Counted from the first letter of the stretch, positions 7,551 through 17,468 are shown. The stretch is 64,000 bases of DNA from Neobacillus endophyticus (GCF_013248975.1 NZ_JABRWH010000001.1:5042001-5106000), one strand, 5' to 3'. The notes: generated from the sequence alone by a model not told the origin. Translations and numbers: made by a program.

Positions 7551-9048
7551 AGTTTTGACTCTCATTGATTAAAATTTCACTCAAATATTCCTGCCATGTG
7601 CTTTCAATTAGTGTATCATGCTTTTTCGCGAAGGACTGAAAAGATTCCAGTTCAATCCCGCAACAGTCACAACATGGACTAATTTTCCGAGAAAGTGTTT
7701 CCTCAAAATACTGAAGGATATACTCCCTTCGGCAGCATGTGGATTCAATCCAGTTTTTCATTCGAGCTATATGATTTTTTTTGACACGCATTCTTTCTTT
7801 AACGTATGTCAGGATGGCTTCTTGCAGCTTATTAAAATTGGGTCCATGTCGTTCATTTTTGAAAAATTGTTCAACAATTCTCCATTGAATTTCTGAAAAT
7901 CCGCCAATATCTCGCAGATGTTGTTCCACAATGCCTTTATCAGTGATGAACATCTGATTCTCTTCTAATTTGTGAAATAGCCAGGCTACTTGCTGTTCTG
8001 ATGGCAGTTCACTTTCCGCCAGCTGGATCGGCAGAAGTTCATCTCCGGAAGAATATAACAAAAAAGCTATGCTTTGTAATCCATCTCGCCCTGCTCTTCC
8101 AATTTCCTGAAGGTAAGACTCCATTTGCATCGGCATGTGATAGTGTATGATAAACCTAATATTTTCCTTATTAATCCCCATACCAAATGCACTAGTAGCA
8201 CAAATTACATCAAGCTGATTATATAAAAACTGCTGCTGAATTAAAGTTCTTGAGGCTTGGTCTAATCCCGCATGATAAGCACTAACTTTGCACAATCCGC
8301 GATCAGCAATCAGAGATGCCATCTGTTCCGCTGTCTTTTTACTGGAAAAATAAATAATACCTGGTTTTTGCAGTTGGGAAACGAGTTCAAGAACTCTTTC
8401 TTCCCTTTGTCTTCCTGCCGCTGCTTCCTCTACAACCAAAGCAATATTAGGCCTGTCAACGGAATATTCAATTTTTGTTACATCCTCAAGATCAAGCGAA
8501 TAAATAATATCATTAAGTACTTTTCTTGTTGCAGTTGCTGTTAAAGCAAGTGTTAGCGGATTCCCCAATCTTTTGCGGATTTCCCCCAATCTGGAGTAAT
8601 CCGGACGAAAGTCATAACCCCATTGAGAAATACAATGTGCTTCATCGATGACAAACAAGGAGAGCGTCAACTCTTGCAGTTTTTGAATGATATAAGGTAC
8701 TTGAAGCATTTCCGGAGAAATGAATATGAATTTGTACTTTCTAAGATTTCTCAACACCATTTTCTTTTCATCTATTGTTAAAAATGAATTTAAAGCGACT
8801 ACTCTTTTTTCACCAAATCGCTTAAATTGCTCTACTTGATCCTGCATTAAGGAGAGCAGTGGTGAAATAATCAAAACATGTCCTTGAACCATTAGCCCAG
8901 GCAGCTGATAACACAATGATTTTCCTGTTCCAGTTGGAAGCATGGCTAATGTATGGCGGCCTGAAAGAATCGAACAGATCACTTCTTCCTGCCCTGGTTT
9001 AAATGAGGTAAACCCAAAATATTTTTTCAATTCTGCAACAAGATTCAT
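7540..9048 (-). CDS. recQ: ATP-dependent DNA helicase, RecQ family (RecS-like)
   Basis: A 502-residue superfamily 2 DNA helicase acting in recombinational repair. Visible are Walker A (LPTGTGKSLCYQLPG, about residue 38), the DEAH box with the RecQ aromatic loop (DEAHCISQWGYDFRPDY), motif III (ALTATAT), motif VI (QEIGRAGRDG) and the C-terminal zinc-binding cysteines (CC ... CCDCC). Length and position next to ypbB match the shorter RecS paralogue of B. subtilis. Its ATG overlaps the ypbB stop by 4 nt. Confidence 0.95.
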   Translation of the reverse strand: MNLVAELKKYFGFTSFKPGQEEVICSILSGRHTLAMLPTGTGKSLCYQLPGLMVQGHVLIISPLLSLMQDQVEQFKRFGEKRVVALNSFLTIDEKKMVLRNLRKYKFIFISPEMLQVPYIIQKLQELTLSLFVIDEAHCISQWGYDFRPDYSRLGEIRKRLGNPLTLALTATATRKVLNDIIYSLDLEDVTKIEYSVDRPNIALVVEEAAAGRQREERVLELVSQLQKPGIIYFSSKKTAEQMASLIADRGLCKVSAYHAGLDQASRTLIQQQFLYNQLDVICATSAFGMGINKENIRFIIHYHMPMQMESYLQEIGRAGRDGLQSIAFLLYSSGDELLPIQLAESELPSEQQVAWLFHKLEENQMFITDKGIVEQHLRDIGGFSEIQWRIVEQFFKNERHGPNFNKLQEAILTYVKERMRVKKNHIARMKNWIESTCCRREYILQYFEETLSRKISPCCDCCGIELESFQSFAKKHDTLIESTWQEYLSEILINESQNYEK

Positions 9049-10088
9049 TTAGCACCACCATATTTAGCCAGCACCAACCGGATCTGAAAATAGCTAGCAG
9101 TACTCACTTTATCTTTTATCACCTTTAATTGTTTTGTACTTGATAGACGTGAAATTTCTAAAATTTCTTCACATAGCTCCCTTTCAACATATGGGTCAAT
9201 CGAAAAGTCCTCCATTTGCAATGCTAGCTCCACAATGTGATCTTCAATCGTACTAACTTTTAAATTCCTTCTTCCTGCAATCATCTCAAGTGAATGACCT
9301 TGCACTAACATTTCTAATGTAATACTTGTAGATTGTGTTAAATCGTTATTTTCCTTTACGCCATCAATCAGGAGTTTTAATAATGGGAAACGGGCAGGAT
9401 TACCAATAACCACGGATAACAAATAATGCAAAATATGAATAAAACTGATATGGTAATCAACAAAATCAAGTTGGAATTTTTCCGCAGCTTGAAAAGATGT
9501 TAATCCTATTTTCTGATATCCGGTTAAACGGAAAACTAGCAGAGAAGGATTTAATGCCTCTGCGTTCTCAAGACAATCCATCAATTCTTTATTCATCATT
9601 TTGCCTATATCCTGCTTTGGAATCATTATTTTCTTAAGTGTCATCTTAATCCATGACTGGACACTTTCGTCTTTTTGAATGGGAATGTAATTCGTTTCAT
9701 GATAAGCATAGTTTGATGCCACCTGAATGAATAATGATAATCTTTCCCAAAATAGTGTTGTAAGGGGATGAAAATCCCATCCATTTATGAAGGAGGGTAG
9801 CTGATACGTTTTTAAAATCGATTCTCCAATTGGTGTAAGTGTGTATCGCTGGTTCCCGCAATGGGTAATCCATTCATTTTTATGAAGCTTTTGAACGATC
9901 TCTTCGAAGGTTTCCCGTGTTAATATTTCACACACACCAAAGAATCTTTTCAAAGAAAATAAATGAGCATCCTGAATGGTTTGGGAAGATTTTTTTCCTT
10001 TTAACAGATGAAAGATAGAGAAAACAGTGCGTTCCCTATTTAATTGTTTTAAACAATATAGAATAATAGAATCCATTTGTCTCTGCAT
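9045..10088 (-). CDS. ypbB: YpbB, helix-turn-helix domain protein
   Basis: A 347-residue protein with a C-terminal HTH_40-type domain (about residues 255-345; LVQGHSLEMIAGRRNLKVSTIEDHIVE) resembling the region found in RecQ/Rrp helicases. It forms an overlapping pair with recQ (ATGA), so it may assist the helicase, as often inferred for this conserved pair. No catalytic motif is seen. A GGTGGGG ribosome site is unusually close to the ATG. It is divergent from fer. Confidence 0.85.
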   Translation of the reverse strand: MQRQMDSIILYCLKQLNRERTVFSIFHLLKGKKSSQTIQDAHLFSLKRFFGVCEILTRETFEEIVQKLHKNEWITHCGNQRYTLTPIGESILKTYQLPSFINGWDFHPLTTLFWERLSLFIQVASNYAYHETNYIPIQKDESVQSWIKMTLKKIMIPKQDIGKMMNKELMDCLENAEALNPSLLVFRLTGYQKIGLTSFQAAEKFQLDFVDYHISFIHILHYLLSVVIGNPARFPLLKLLIDGVKENNDLTQSTSITLEMLVQGHSLEMIAGRRNLKVSTIEDHIVELALQMEDFSIDPYVERELCEEILEISRLSSTKQLKVIKDKVSTASYFQIRLVLAKYGGAK

Positions 10089-10237
10089 GGCCCCACCATC
10101 ATTGTCGACAAAATTGTGTATAATCTTTTTTATTCTACCACGAAATGACGATTATTGCTGTCAAATTTATTGATGTTAACGAATTTGACAAACCATTATT
10201 TAAGAGCATTTTTCTATTGAAATGTTGCTCATACAGT

Positions 10238-10266
10238 TTTACAATAGAACATGTAAAAGATGTAAT
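10238..10266 (+). promoter_or_regulatory. Sigma-A promoter of fer
   Basis: TTTACA (10238-10243), a 17-bp spacer, then TGTAAT (10261-10266). One mismatch in each hexamer. Confidence 0.65.
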
Positions 10267-10295
10267 TTCCAACAGTGGAAAATGCGTCAAAATAA

Positions 10296-10574
<279 letters not shown>

Positions 10575-10606
10575 TCACTTTACTAACGGATATTCTTAAG
10601 CTACTT

Positions 10607-10640
10607 ACCCTGTCCCATTTGGGATAGGGTTTTTATTTTC
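10607..10640 (+). terminator. Terminator of fer
   Basis: ACCCTGTCCC-ATTT-GGGATAGGGT followed by TTTTATTTT. Confidence 0.93.
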
Positions 10641-10643
10641 TGA

Positions 10644-10673
10644 CAAAATAACAGCCAAGAAAAATCTTGGCTG
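10644..10673 (-). terminator. Terminator of ribU
   Basis: CAGCCAAGA-AAAA-TCTTGGCTG stem. On the minus strand the tail is TTATTTTGT. Confidence 0.85.
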
Positions 10674-10682
10674 CCGTAGATG

Positions 10683-11258
10683 TTAAATACTTTTTATAAA
10701 AGAAAGTTTTTTCATCCATCCTTGAATTCGAACGAATATCAACATAAATATGACGGACATCATAACTCCTTTAAGAATATTGAACGGCAGTATTGCCGGA
10801 ACCACTAAATTGCGCATATCAGGGAACTTTAATAGTGCAGTATAGGCAGGTAAAAAGATAAGGTAATTTAATATACTCATGACGATTGCCATTGTAAATG
10901 TCCCTGAAATTAAAGCGATCGTCATTCCCCTTTTTGTTTTCATCTTAAGATACAAATAATAGGTTGGTAATATAAACATAATCCCAGCGATAAAATTAGA
11001 AATATGACCTACTGGTATACCTGTCGGACTGCCTGTCGCCATATAATTTAGCAGATTTTTGATTAATTCAACCATAATGCCAGCAGCCGGACCAAAAATT
11101 AAGGCAGCAATTAATGGGGGAATATCACTGAAATCAACAAATAAGAAATTTGGAAAAAACGGAAGTGGAAAGTTTAACAGCATTAATAAATAGGCGATAC
11201 TGCTTAACATTCCTATCGACACCATCACTTTTACTTTTGAGTTTTTCATATTCTTCAT
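10683..11258 (-). CDS. ribU: Riboflavin ECF transporter S component RibU
   Basis: A 191-residue integral membrane protein with about six hydrophobic segments, the substrate-binding S component of an energy-coupling-factor transporter that imports riboflavin. Family identity is strongly supported by the FMN riboswitch 150 bp upstream and by synteny with B. subtilis ypaA/fmnP. The ECF ATPase module is not in the window. Ribosome site AGGAGAGAGG precedes the ATG. Confidence 0.93.
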   Translation of the reverse strand: MKNMKNSKVKVMVSIGMLSSIAYLLMLLNFPLPFFPNFLFVDFSDIPPLIAALIFGPAAGIMVELIKNLLNYMATGSPTGIPVGHISNFIAGIMFILPTYYLYLKMKTKRGMTIALISGTFTMAIVMSILNYLIFLPAYTALLKFPDMRNLVVPAILPFNILKGVMMSVIFMLIFVRIQGWMKKLSFIKSI

Positions 11259-11321
11259 CTTTCCTCTCTCCTTTTTTGATCCATCATTTTTTGGAAGAGA
11301 GGTTCAGCATTTTGATACCAA

Positions 11322-11353
11322 AATAAAACTCCCTCAAAAAGGTTTGAGGGAGT
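11322..11353 (-). terminator. Riboswitch-controlled attenuator of ribU
   Basis: ACTCCCTCAAA / TTTGAGGGAGT stem followed on the minus strand by TTTTATTTT. It lies between the FMN aptamer and ribU, so it is the expression platform: FMN binding should favour termination. Confidence 0.9.
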
Positions 11354-11413
11354 AGAAAGGTATACTTAATAAACGTTCAGAAATTAAACATTTTTCGAAC
11401 GTTTGCAGAACCT

Positions 11414-11541
11414 CCATCTTCTCCCATCCAGACTATACTGTCGGCTTTGGAATCGCACCAAATCCTGCCTAAAAGGCTCGCGGGCTCAAGAGTTATCCTC
11501 TAATACCGCCGATCGGGAATTTCACCCTGCCCCGAAGATAG
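11414..11541 (-). ncRNA. FMN riboswitch (RFN element)
   Basis: Read on the minus strand, the canonical RFN blocks appear in order: CTTCGGGGCAGGGTGAAATT, CGATCGGCGGTA, AGCCCGCGAGCC, GGCAGGATTTGGTG and CCGACAGTATAGTCTGGATG, ending GGGAGAAGATGG. It senses flavin mononucleotide and controls ribU transcription through the downstream attenuator. Confidence 0.97.
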
Positions 11542-11563
11542 ATCGATATAAATTTATATATTC

Positions 11564-11592
11564 ATTATACTGAAAAAAGATAAAATTGTTAA
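11564..11592 (-). promoter_or_regulatory. Sigma-A promoter of the FMN riboswitch-ribU transcript
   Basis: TTAACA (11587-11592), 17 bp, TATAAT (11564-11569) on the minus strand, just upstream of the aptamer. Confidence 0.75.
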
Positions 11593-11621
11593 GTTAGAAA
11601 TTTGTAAATTTACCAAGTAAT

Positions 11622-11646
11622 AACCCGCAGCTTTCATCTGCGGGTT
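11622..11646 (-). terminator. Terminator of the M23 peptidase gene
   Basis: AACCCGCAG / CTGCGGGTT stem after the stop codon. The minus-strand tail (ATTACTTGG) is poor in T. Confidence 0.65.
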
Positions 11647-11652
11647 AACGTT

Positions 11653-12411
11653 TTAATTAAGCTTTAATATTTGTTTTGGCTTAATGATATCTGATGTTAA
11701 ATGGTTGATTTTTTTAATTTTTTCAACTGATACATTACTTTTACTTGCAATGGTAGATAAGGTATCTCCACTTTTAACAATGTATTGGGATACCTTGAAT
11801 GATTTCTGTTTGACATTATTCGAATTAGAGGAATGGTATTGGGAACTGACTGCTAATACATTCTTTTCACTTGATGCTATTCCCCCTTGAACAATATCTC
11901 CCACTGCAGCACTGCCTAACAGCTTTTCTGGGTCCAATGCATACTTTTTATCATATCTCCATTCATTTCTATGTGTTTCAAAATGTAGATGAGTACCCGT
12001 AGCTTGCCCTGTTCTTCCCATTTTCCCGATACAGTCACCTTGTTTAATTGATTGTCCTTCCTGCACATAACGATGATTTAGATGGGCATATACGGTTACA
12101 AAATTACTTGGATGTTTTATAAAGACAACATTCCCGTATGTATCAGAAAAATAGGATTTCACCACTACTCCCTCCCCTACTGCCAAAACAGGTGAATCCC
12201 ATTTTCCTGCAATATCAATTCCTTTATGTCTTCCCTGCCTTGTTCCGTATGTATCAGATATTACACCATCCGCTGGCCATATCCACCTTTCTGTATCACT
12301 TTTCTCTTCAAGCAAAGTTGCAGCCTTCGAATGCGTTCCACCAAGAAATAACAAACTAACACAAAGTGCCATAATGATGGCAATTAAGAACCTCTTTATG
12401 TAGTCATACAT
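11653..12411 (-). CDS. Secreted M23 peptidase with C-terminal LysM
   Basis: A 252-residue predicted cell-wall endopeptidase. From the ATG at 12409-12411 it begins MYDYIKRFLIAIIMALCV, a signal peptide or membrane anchor ending near HSKAA. An M23 (LytM-type) zinc domain follows, with HKGIDIAG and HLHFE metal-ligand motifs and a conserved YAHL, then a linker and a LysM domain (about residues 205-252; YIVKSGDTLSTIASKS). The 41-residue longer frame is rejected: an AAGGAGG ribosome site lies upstream of this ATG and the signal peptide would otherwise be buried. Substrate is peptidoglycan cross-bridge peptide by family. Confidence 0.85.
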   Translation of the reverse strand: MYDYIKRFLIAIIMALCVSLLFLGGTHSKAATLLEEKSDTERWIWPADGVISDTYGTRQGRHKGIDIAGKWDSPVLAVGEGVVVKSYFSDTYGNVVFIKHPSNFVTVYAHLNHRYVQEGQSIKQGDCIGKMGRTGQATGTHLHFETHRNEWRYDKKYALDPEKLLGSAAVGDIVQGGIASSEKNVLAVSSQYHSSNSNNVKQKSFKVSQYIVKSGDTLSTIASKSNVSVEKIKKINHLTSDIIKPKQILKLN

Positions 12412-12542
12412 TTTAACCCTTTTCCTCCTTAAGCACTTTCCTCTCTTACCATATGTTTCTAAATAATGACTTAGAACAAAATGAAAGCTAGGAACAGCCA
12501 AACCATACTTGTTATAATTTGGAGTCAATCGCAATTTTATTC

Positions 12543-12618
12543 ATAAAGAAAACTCTCCGACTGACGAGCCCTGCAGGGCGAAGACAGAGGCTTAGTTCCC
12601 TTATGCCTGATAGGAAAG
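12543..12618 (+). repeat. Dispersed intergenic repeat, copy A (internally deleted)
   Basis: Starts ATAAAGAAAACTC, contains GGGCGAAGACAGAGGC and ends TGCCTGATAGGAAAG. It shares both ends with copies B, C and D but lacks the central ~60-70 bp (between TAGTTC and CTTATGCC). Confidence 0.85.
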
Positions 12619-12625
12619 GAATGCT

Positions 12626-12653
12626 AAAAAAACCAACCAAAATGGTTGATTTT
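12626..12653 (-). terminator. Terminator of rsiX
   Basis: On the minus strand ATCAACC-ATTTT-GGTTGGT is followed by a T7 run. Confidence 0.85.
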
Positions 12654-12686
12654 TACATTTCTGAATATATTTGAAGCCGATGTGGG

Positions 12687-13874
12687 TTAAAAATTCCGGA
12701 AGTTTGGAGCGATAGGTACTTTTATTTCTTTCGATAAATCAAAAGGGCCGATATGCATTCCCGATGCCCCTTTGATAATCACTTTATCCAAACCGAATTC
12801 CTTTGCAGTTAACAAAATTGCCTCAAAAGAGAGCAAAGTCATCTGGTCGTTATGCAGTCCAGCGCTTCCATTAAAAGCAATCATTAACGTTTTGCCGTTA
12901 ATCGCAACTTGACTTAGTTGAATATTAGATAAAGATCCCTTCAGACCTAAAGCAACCTGATCATGTTTCATAGCTGCAATAGCACCTTTAATATCTTTAT
13001 AGCTAGCAACAGAAGGCACCAAAAAAGGCAAATTGCTAAGTTTCGGATAATAAAAGAAAAAACCATGGCATTTGTCCCGCTTAAGATTTAGTTCACCTAT
13101 TTCTCCATAATTCCCAAAATTTACGCCAGGATTTCCGTTCGTCGTCAACTTTATTTTTTTTATGTTGCTATTAGAAGAAATATCTTTTTCCAGAACATGA
13201 ATAAAATTAGTTTCATTATTTGAACCTTGAGTATATAGAGAATCCGTGACATCAACATTAACATTTTGATTAGATGCATCCAGTTTCAAATTCGCACGCA
13301 GAGGATAGAAATGACTGAGTCCCCATTCCCTTTCTCTCAAGCTGGCCATTTTTTCATTAAATAATGTCAACCAGGATTTCCCTTGTGTTTTCCGAACAAC
13401 GGTCGATACAGGCACCAAAATTTGCCCTTGCTGATCAGGAATCCAATATATGAGGACCTTGCCATCCCTAACATCATTCTCATATACTGCTGTTTTATTT
13501 CTGCCGCTATATGGTTCAGGGACTTTTGCTGCGTCTAACAAAGCAATTTTTGGAGAGGAGGAATTTTCCTTATTTCTTTCAGCTCTTGGGCTATGATCAT
13601 TTACGTCACTCTTAACTGCCTCGGAATTTGTCGTTTTACTGCGGCTTACATGTTTTTCTGACAAAGATGTTCCAGTCATTAGCCTTGGAATAAAAATAAG
13701 AAATAGTAACAAAGCAGAAACGGCAGCAATACCAGGTATAAACCACAATGCAGGTATGTGCTTTCTTATGGAGATATTTCGGTAAATGTCACGAGGGTCG
13801 CGATGATCACGTATTTTGGGCATTCTACGTAATAATTCTTCAAGTTCTCTATCGCTCCACTCTGACCTTTTCAC
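12687..13874 (-). CDS. rsiX: Anti-sigma-X factor RsiX
   Basis: A 395-residue single-pass membrane protein. The cytosolic N-terminus (MKRSEWSDRELEELLRRMPKI) should bind SigX; one membrane segment lies near residues 43-65. The remainder is extracellular, with a serine/asparagine-rich linker and two repeats resembling GerMN-type domains by family knowledge. It overlaps sigX by 26 nt, the usual sigma/anti-sigma arrangement. Signal that releases SigX is unknown. Confidence 0.9.
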   Translation of the reverse strand: MKRSEWSDRELEELLRRMPKIRDHRDPRDIYRNISIRKHIPALWFIPGIAAVSALLLFLIFIPRLMTGTSLSEKHVSRSKTTNSEAVKSDVNDHSPRAERNKENSSSPKIALLDAAKVPEPYSGRNKTAVYENDVRDGKVLIYWIPDQQGQILVPVSTVVRKTQGKSWLTLFNEKMASLREREWGLSHFYPLRANLKLDASNQNVNVDVTDSLYTQGSNNETNFIHVLEKDISSNSNIKKIKLTTNGNPGVNFGNYGEIGELNLKRDKCHGFFFYYPKLSNLPFLVPSVASYKDIKGAIAAMKHDQVALGLKGSLSNIQLSQVAINGKTLMIAFNGSAGLHNDQMTLLSFEAILLTAKEFGLDKVIIKGASGMHIGPFDLSKEIKVPIAPNFRNF

Positions 13875-14400
13875 TAATGAACTCCTCCTTTCCTGAAAAT
13901 AGTTCCAATTGTTTCTTTAATATTTTTAACGAACGATGTTGAGTTGTTTTCACTTTGCTTTCAGTCCATCCCAACGCTTTTGCTGTTTCAGCTATAGATA
14001 GATCGTGAATATATCGTAAAATAATGACCATTCGTTGATCAATTGTACAATAGTCTAGACATTTGTAGACCAGCTTTATTTCATCCTTTTGAACAGCTAT
14101 CTCTTCGGGTATCAAATATTCATCCTTAATCTGATTAGATGACCAATCAAACTTGTCCAATACTTTTTCCTTCCACCCTTTTTGTTTCCGGAAAAAGTCA
14201 ATTGCCACATTTCTCGCAATAGAAAAAAGCCAAGTTTTTTCGCTGCTCTTTCCTTCAAACCGATAATATGATTTATAGACCCTTATATAGACCTCTTGGA
14301 CAAGATCTTCGGCATGCTCTTTATTTCTCACCATATAAAAAAGGAATTGAAACACATCATGGTGGTATTTATGATAAAGTTCATCAAAAACGGAGTCCAT
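13849..14400 (-). CDS. sigX: ECF RNA polymerase sigma factor SigX
   Basis: A 183-residue extracytoplasmic-function sigma factor with region 2 (about residues 5-75; DLVQEVYIRVYKSYYRF) and region 4 helix-turn-helix (about 115-170; LSIAETAKALGWTESKVKTTQHRSLK). SigX in B. subtilis modifies cell-surface charge and lipids. Ribosome site GGGGAGGGG lies just before the ATG. An autoregulatory promoter sits upstream. Co-transcribed with rsiX. Confidence 0.94.
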   Translation of the reverse strand: MDSVFDELYHKYHHDVFQFLFYMVRNKEHAEDLVQEVYIRVYKSYYRFEGKSSEKTWLFSIARNVAIDFFRKQKGWKEKVLDKFDWSSNQIKDEYLIPEEIAVQKDEIKLVYKCLDYCTIDQRMVIILRYIHDLSIAETAKALGWTESKVKTTQHRSLKILKKQLELFSGKEEFISEKVRVER

Positions 14401-14428
14401 CTATTCCCCTCCCCGTCTCTAAATATTA

Positions 14429-14455
14429 GTCGATATCTATGTAATAAAGGTTTCA
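14429..14455 (-). promoter_or_regulatory. Autoregulatory SigX-type promoter
   Basis: TGAAAC (14450-14455), exactly 17 bp, then CGAC (14429-14432) on the minus strand, matching the SigX pattern TGtAAC-N17-CGAC. It lies about 28 bp upstream of the sigX ATG. Confidence 0.8.
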
Positions 14456-14529
14456 TCTTATTAAATATAGACTGTTTTCTAGTAAATTGGAAGGCATATT
14501 TTGGAAATATTTTACCGCAATATTTTACA

Positions 14530-14544
14530 TTGCAAACGTTTAAA
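14530..14544. promoter_or_regulatory. Possible cre-like site upstream of sigX
   Basis: TTGCAAACGTTTAAA matches the CcpA consensus except for the conserved C near its 3' end. It lies about 75 bp upstream of the SigX promoter. Confidence 0.3.
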
Positions 14545-14606
14545 CTTGCTTTTCTTCCTTCAATCAACATAGTAAAAATCTATACATCTGTCATCACGCT
14601 AGACTT

Positions 14607-14740
14607 ATAAGAATACTCGCCGACTTGCGAGCACGTTAGGGCGAAGACAGAGGCGCAGTTCGCCGAAAAGCATAGATTTTGACTGCGAAGCTAATGCTCT
14701 CGAAGCATTCCTAAGTTCACTTTTACCTGATAGGAAAGTT
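14607..14740 (+). repeat. Dispersed intergenic repeat, copy B
   Basis: Begins ATAAGAATACTCGCC, contains GTTAGGGCGAAGACAGAGGCG and ends CCTGATAGGAAAGTT. It is a full-length copy in the sigX-resE gap (14401-14841), which otherwise holds only the sigX promoter region and a terminator. GATAGGA near its end pairs with TCCTATC just beyond it (14747-14753). Confidence 0.88.
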
Positions 14741-14755
14741 ACGCTGTCCTATCAA

Positions 14756-14787
14756 CCAAAAAAACCCATCCAATTTTGGATGAGTTT
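14756..14787 (-). terminator. Terminator of resDE
   Basis: AAACTCATCC / GGATGGGTTT stem (one G-T pair) followed by a T run on the minus strand. Confidence 0.85.
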
Positions 14788-14841
14788 ACGAAAGGGTTCC
14801 ATATGAATCAAGAACAATCGGCAAAAAGCTTGATATTTTTA

Positions 14842-16626
14842 CTATTTTCGCGGAAGCCAAAATGAGAAGCTAGTCCCTTGGCCATACTTACTTTGGACTG
14901 AAATATATCCCCTATGTGCCTCGATAATATTTTTGGCAATAGCTAGACCAAGTCCAGTACCAGATTTGCCTCGGGTTCTAGCTTTATCAGCCTTATAAAA
15001 ACGTTCAAAAACAAACGGTAAGTCCTCTTCCGGAATACCCGAACCAGAATCCTTAACTTCTATTTTAATTCCTTTTTCTTCTGAAGTAACATTTAACTCA
15101 ATGAACCCGCCATTTGGCGTATGTCTTAAGGCATTATCAATTAAGTTTGTTAAAACTTGTTCAATTCGGTCCGGATCCAAAGAAACAAGAGATATATCAT
15201 GATCAATGATGGTATTAACAGTGATTCCATTGTCTCTTGCCATTCCTTGAAACTTATGAATGATTCTGTTTACAAATGATGAAAGCTCAACTTCTTCTAT
15301 CGTTAATTGCATATGCCCAGCTTCCATTCGAGCTAAGTCAAGAAGCTCATTAACAAGCCTGCCCATTCTTAATGATTCATCATAAATGACCTTTGCCATT
15401 TCCCTTTTCTCTTCTTGTGTTTCGGCTATATCATCTACAATGGCTTCACTATATCCTTGAAGCATTGAGATAGGTGTTCTCAGCTCATGGGAAACATTCG
15501 CAATAAAATCTTTTCTCATTTTTTCAAGCTGTCGCTCTTCAGTCATATCTCTTAAAACAGCTACCGCACCTCGGATAAATCGATTGCTATAGAGAGGAGA
15601 TACAAGTATCACCCAATATCGGCCCTGTAAAGAAATTTCCCCCATCTGTTCCTTTTCTGTTTCAACAGCTCGTTGAAACAGCTCCAAAACTTTTGATGGA
15701 ATTGCCTCGGAATTTGTGCTATAACTGCCCTTTTCATAATACCAATATTGCAAAAATCGATCTGCAGGCGGATTCGTAATTAAAATAGTGCCATCTCGAT
15801 TGAAGGTGATGACTCCATCTGCCATGCTGCTTAAAATACTGGCCAGCTGCTCTTTTTCCTGGCTAAGGGCATTCATATTAAATTTTAATTGCCTGCCCAT
15901 CTGGTTAAAAGCAGTAGCCAATTCACCAATTTCATCATGCGTCAATATTGGTACTTTGGTATCAAATTTACCACGTGCTACTTCAAAAGCAGCTTCTCGC
16001 ATTTTCCTTAAAGGCGCTGTAATTCTTGTTGATAGAAAAAAAGCAAATATGGTGGTTAAAATAATAGCAACTCCGGCTGCAAGTAAAATATATTGTGTGG
16101 TATAACGTGACGTTTCCTGCATCACTTTTATTGATTGATAGATAAAGACTGCACCATGTTCATTTTCCGACAGGTGCAGAGGAACACCAATAATCGAATA
16201 ATTGGTGTCTTCAACCTCTCCATTTTGTCCTGCCGTTAGGCTCGACATCTTTTCAACAATTTTGTTTTTCCGGAATACTTTCTCCAAATCGGAATCTTTT
16301 TTGATTTCATCCAGTGTTAATCTTTTTCCACTTTTAGTATTTGGAGAGTAATAGATTTCTTGGTTATTTTTTACGATCACCACTTTTGTCACATCATCCA
16401 TTATCTGCCAGGATATTTCTAAACCTAATGGAAATTGATTTCCTTGATGATTTTCTAACACATGGGCAATTTTTTCAGCTGTTTTTGTCAAATCCTGTTT
16501 AGTTTCTTGAATATTTTGATTTTGAAAAAATTCCAAAAGCATAACAGTAAGGATGAATAGCACGAAAGAAACTAATAAAAGAATGGTAAACCAAAGTTTA
16601 CCTACGACACTTCTTAAGAAAGTCAT
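14842..16626 (-). CDS. resE: Sensor histidine kinase ResE
   Basis: A 594-residue membrane kinase of the ResDE two-component system that activates genes for anaerobic and nitric-oxide-responsive respiration. Order: membrane segment (about 10-32), extracytoplasmic sensor (35-170), second membrane segment (178-200), HAMP (200-250), PAS (262-365), HisKA with phospho-acceptor His380 (NVSHELRTP) and HATPase (about 480-594; [19 protein letters not shown]). Its start overlaps the resD stop by 4 nt. Confidence 0.95.
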   Translation of the reverse strand: MTFLRSVVGKLWFTILLLVSFVLFILTVMLLEFFQNQNIQETKQDLTKTAEKIAHVLENHQGNQFPLGLEISWQIMDDVTKVVIVKNNQEIYYSPNTKSGKRLTLDEIKKDSDLEKVFRKNKIVEKMSSLTAGQNGEVEDTNYSIIGVPLHLSENEHGAVFIYQSIKVMQETSRYTTQYILLAAGVAIILTTIFAFFLSTRITAPLRKMREAAFEVARGKFDTKVPILTHDEIGELATAFNQMGRQLKFNMNALSQEKEQLASILSSMADGVITFNRDGTILITNPPADRFLQYWYYEKGSYSTNSEAIPSKVLELFQRAVETEKEQMGEISLQGRYWVILVSPLYSNRFIRGAVAVLRDMTEERQLEKMRKDFIANVSHELRTPISMLQGYSEAIVDDIAETQEEKREMAKVIYDESLRMGRLVNELLDLARMEAGHMQLTIEEVELSSFVNRIIHKFQGMARDNGITVNTIIDHDISLVSLDPDRIEQVLTNLIDNALRHTPNGGFIELNVTSEEKGIKIEVKDSGSGIPEEDLPFVFERFYKADKARTRGKSGTGLGLAIAKNIIEAHRGYISVQSKYGQGTSFSFWLPRK

Positions 16627-17339
16627 TCATTTATTACCTCAAATTTGTAGCCCACTCCCCAAACGGTAATAATCATTCTTGCAGCTTCTTCTGACACTTT
16701 ATTTAATTTTTCACGAAGACGTTTTACATGGGTATCTACGGTACGCAAGTCTCCGAAAAATTCATAGTGCCATACTTCCTTTAACAATTGCTCCCGATCA
16801 AACACTTTATCCGGGGCTTTTGCCAAGAAGTAAAGAAGTTCATACTCTTTTGGAGTTAAGCTTACTTCTTTGCCGTCAGCTGTTACACGATGGGCATCAT
16901 TATCAATTGTTAAATGCGGGAACACGATAACATCCTTCGTAGTCGTTTCCGTTTGTAAGTAGCTTGTTTGAGAGGCCCTGCGTAATATCGCTTTTACTCT
17001 TAAAACCACTTCTCTTGGGCTAAATGGTTTTACGATATAATCGTCTGTTCCTACTTCAAACCCTTGAACCCGATTTATTTCTTCACCTTTGGCAGTCAGC
17101 ATGATCACAGGTGTTGCCTTTTTTTCCCGAAGCTCGCGGCAAACCTCGATACCATCCTTACCTGGCATCATTAAATCAAGAAGTATCACATCGTAGTCAT
17201 TTGTTGTGGCTTTTGACAAAGCCTCAATTCCGTCTTCTGCTTCATCTATAATATAATCCTCACGCTCTAAATACATTTTTAACAAGCGGCGAATTCTTTC
17301 TTCATCATCCACTACTAAAATTTTCACGTCTTTTTCCAT
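16623..17339 (-). CDS. resD: Response regulator ResD
   Basis: A 238-residue OmpR/PhoB-type transcription factor: receiver domain (1-120) with acidic pocket DDE (11-13), phospho-acceptor Asp55 (LLDLMMPG) and conserved Lys in IVKPF; winged-helix DNA-binding domain (about 135-236) ending GVGYKFE. Ribosome site GGGGTGAT lies upstream. A strong terminator (17469-17501) separates it from resC, so resDE is at least partly transcribed apart from resABC. Confidence 0.95.
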   Translation of the reverse strand: MEKDVKILVVDDEERIRRLLKMYLEREDYIIDEAEDGIEALSKATTNDYDVILLDLMMPGKDGIEVCRELREKKATPVIMLTAKGEEINRVQGFEVGTDDYIVKPFSPREVVLRVKAILRRASQTSYLQTETTTKDVIVFPHLTIDNDAHRVTADGKEVSLTPKEYELLYFLAKAPDKVFDREQLLKEVWHYEFFGDLRTVDTHVKRLREKLNKVSEEAARMIITVWGVGYKFEVINE

Positions 17340-17468
17340 TAATAATCACCCCATGTAGTTTATTTTACCTAATGGTTCATTATTTTTCTATATGTTCAAG
17401 GCTCATATCATGGCTCAAAAGTGTCAAAAATATGACAATTTCACATTTCCATCTTTAAAACAGTGTTA

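Noticed and set aside
7618..7896. 92-codon frame opposite recQ
   Set aside because: Antisense shadow of the RecQ zinc-binding region.
10184..10220. TTGACA at 10185-10190 as the fer -35
   Set aside because: No acceptable -10 at 16-18 bp; the TTTACA/TGTAAT pair is better.
14328..14610. Frames over the sigX promoter region
   Set aside because: They overlap sigX and its promoter; codon content looks random.
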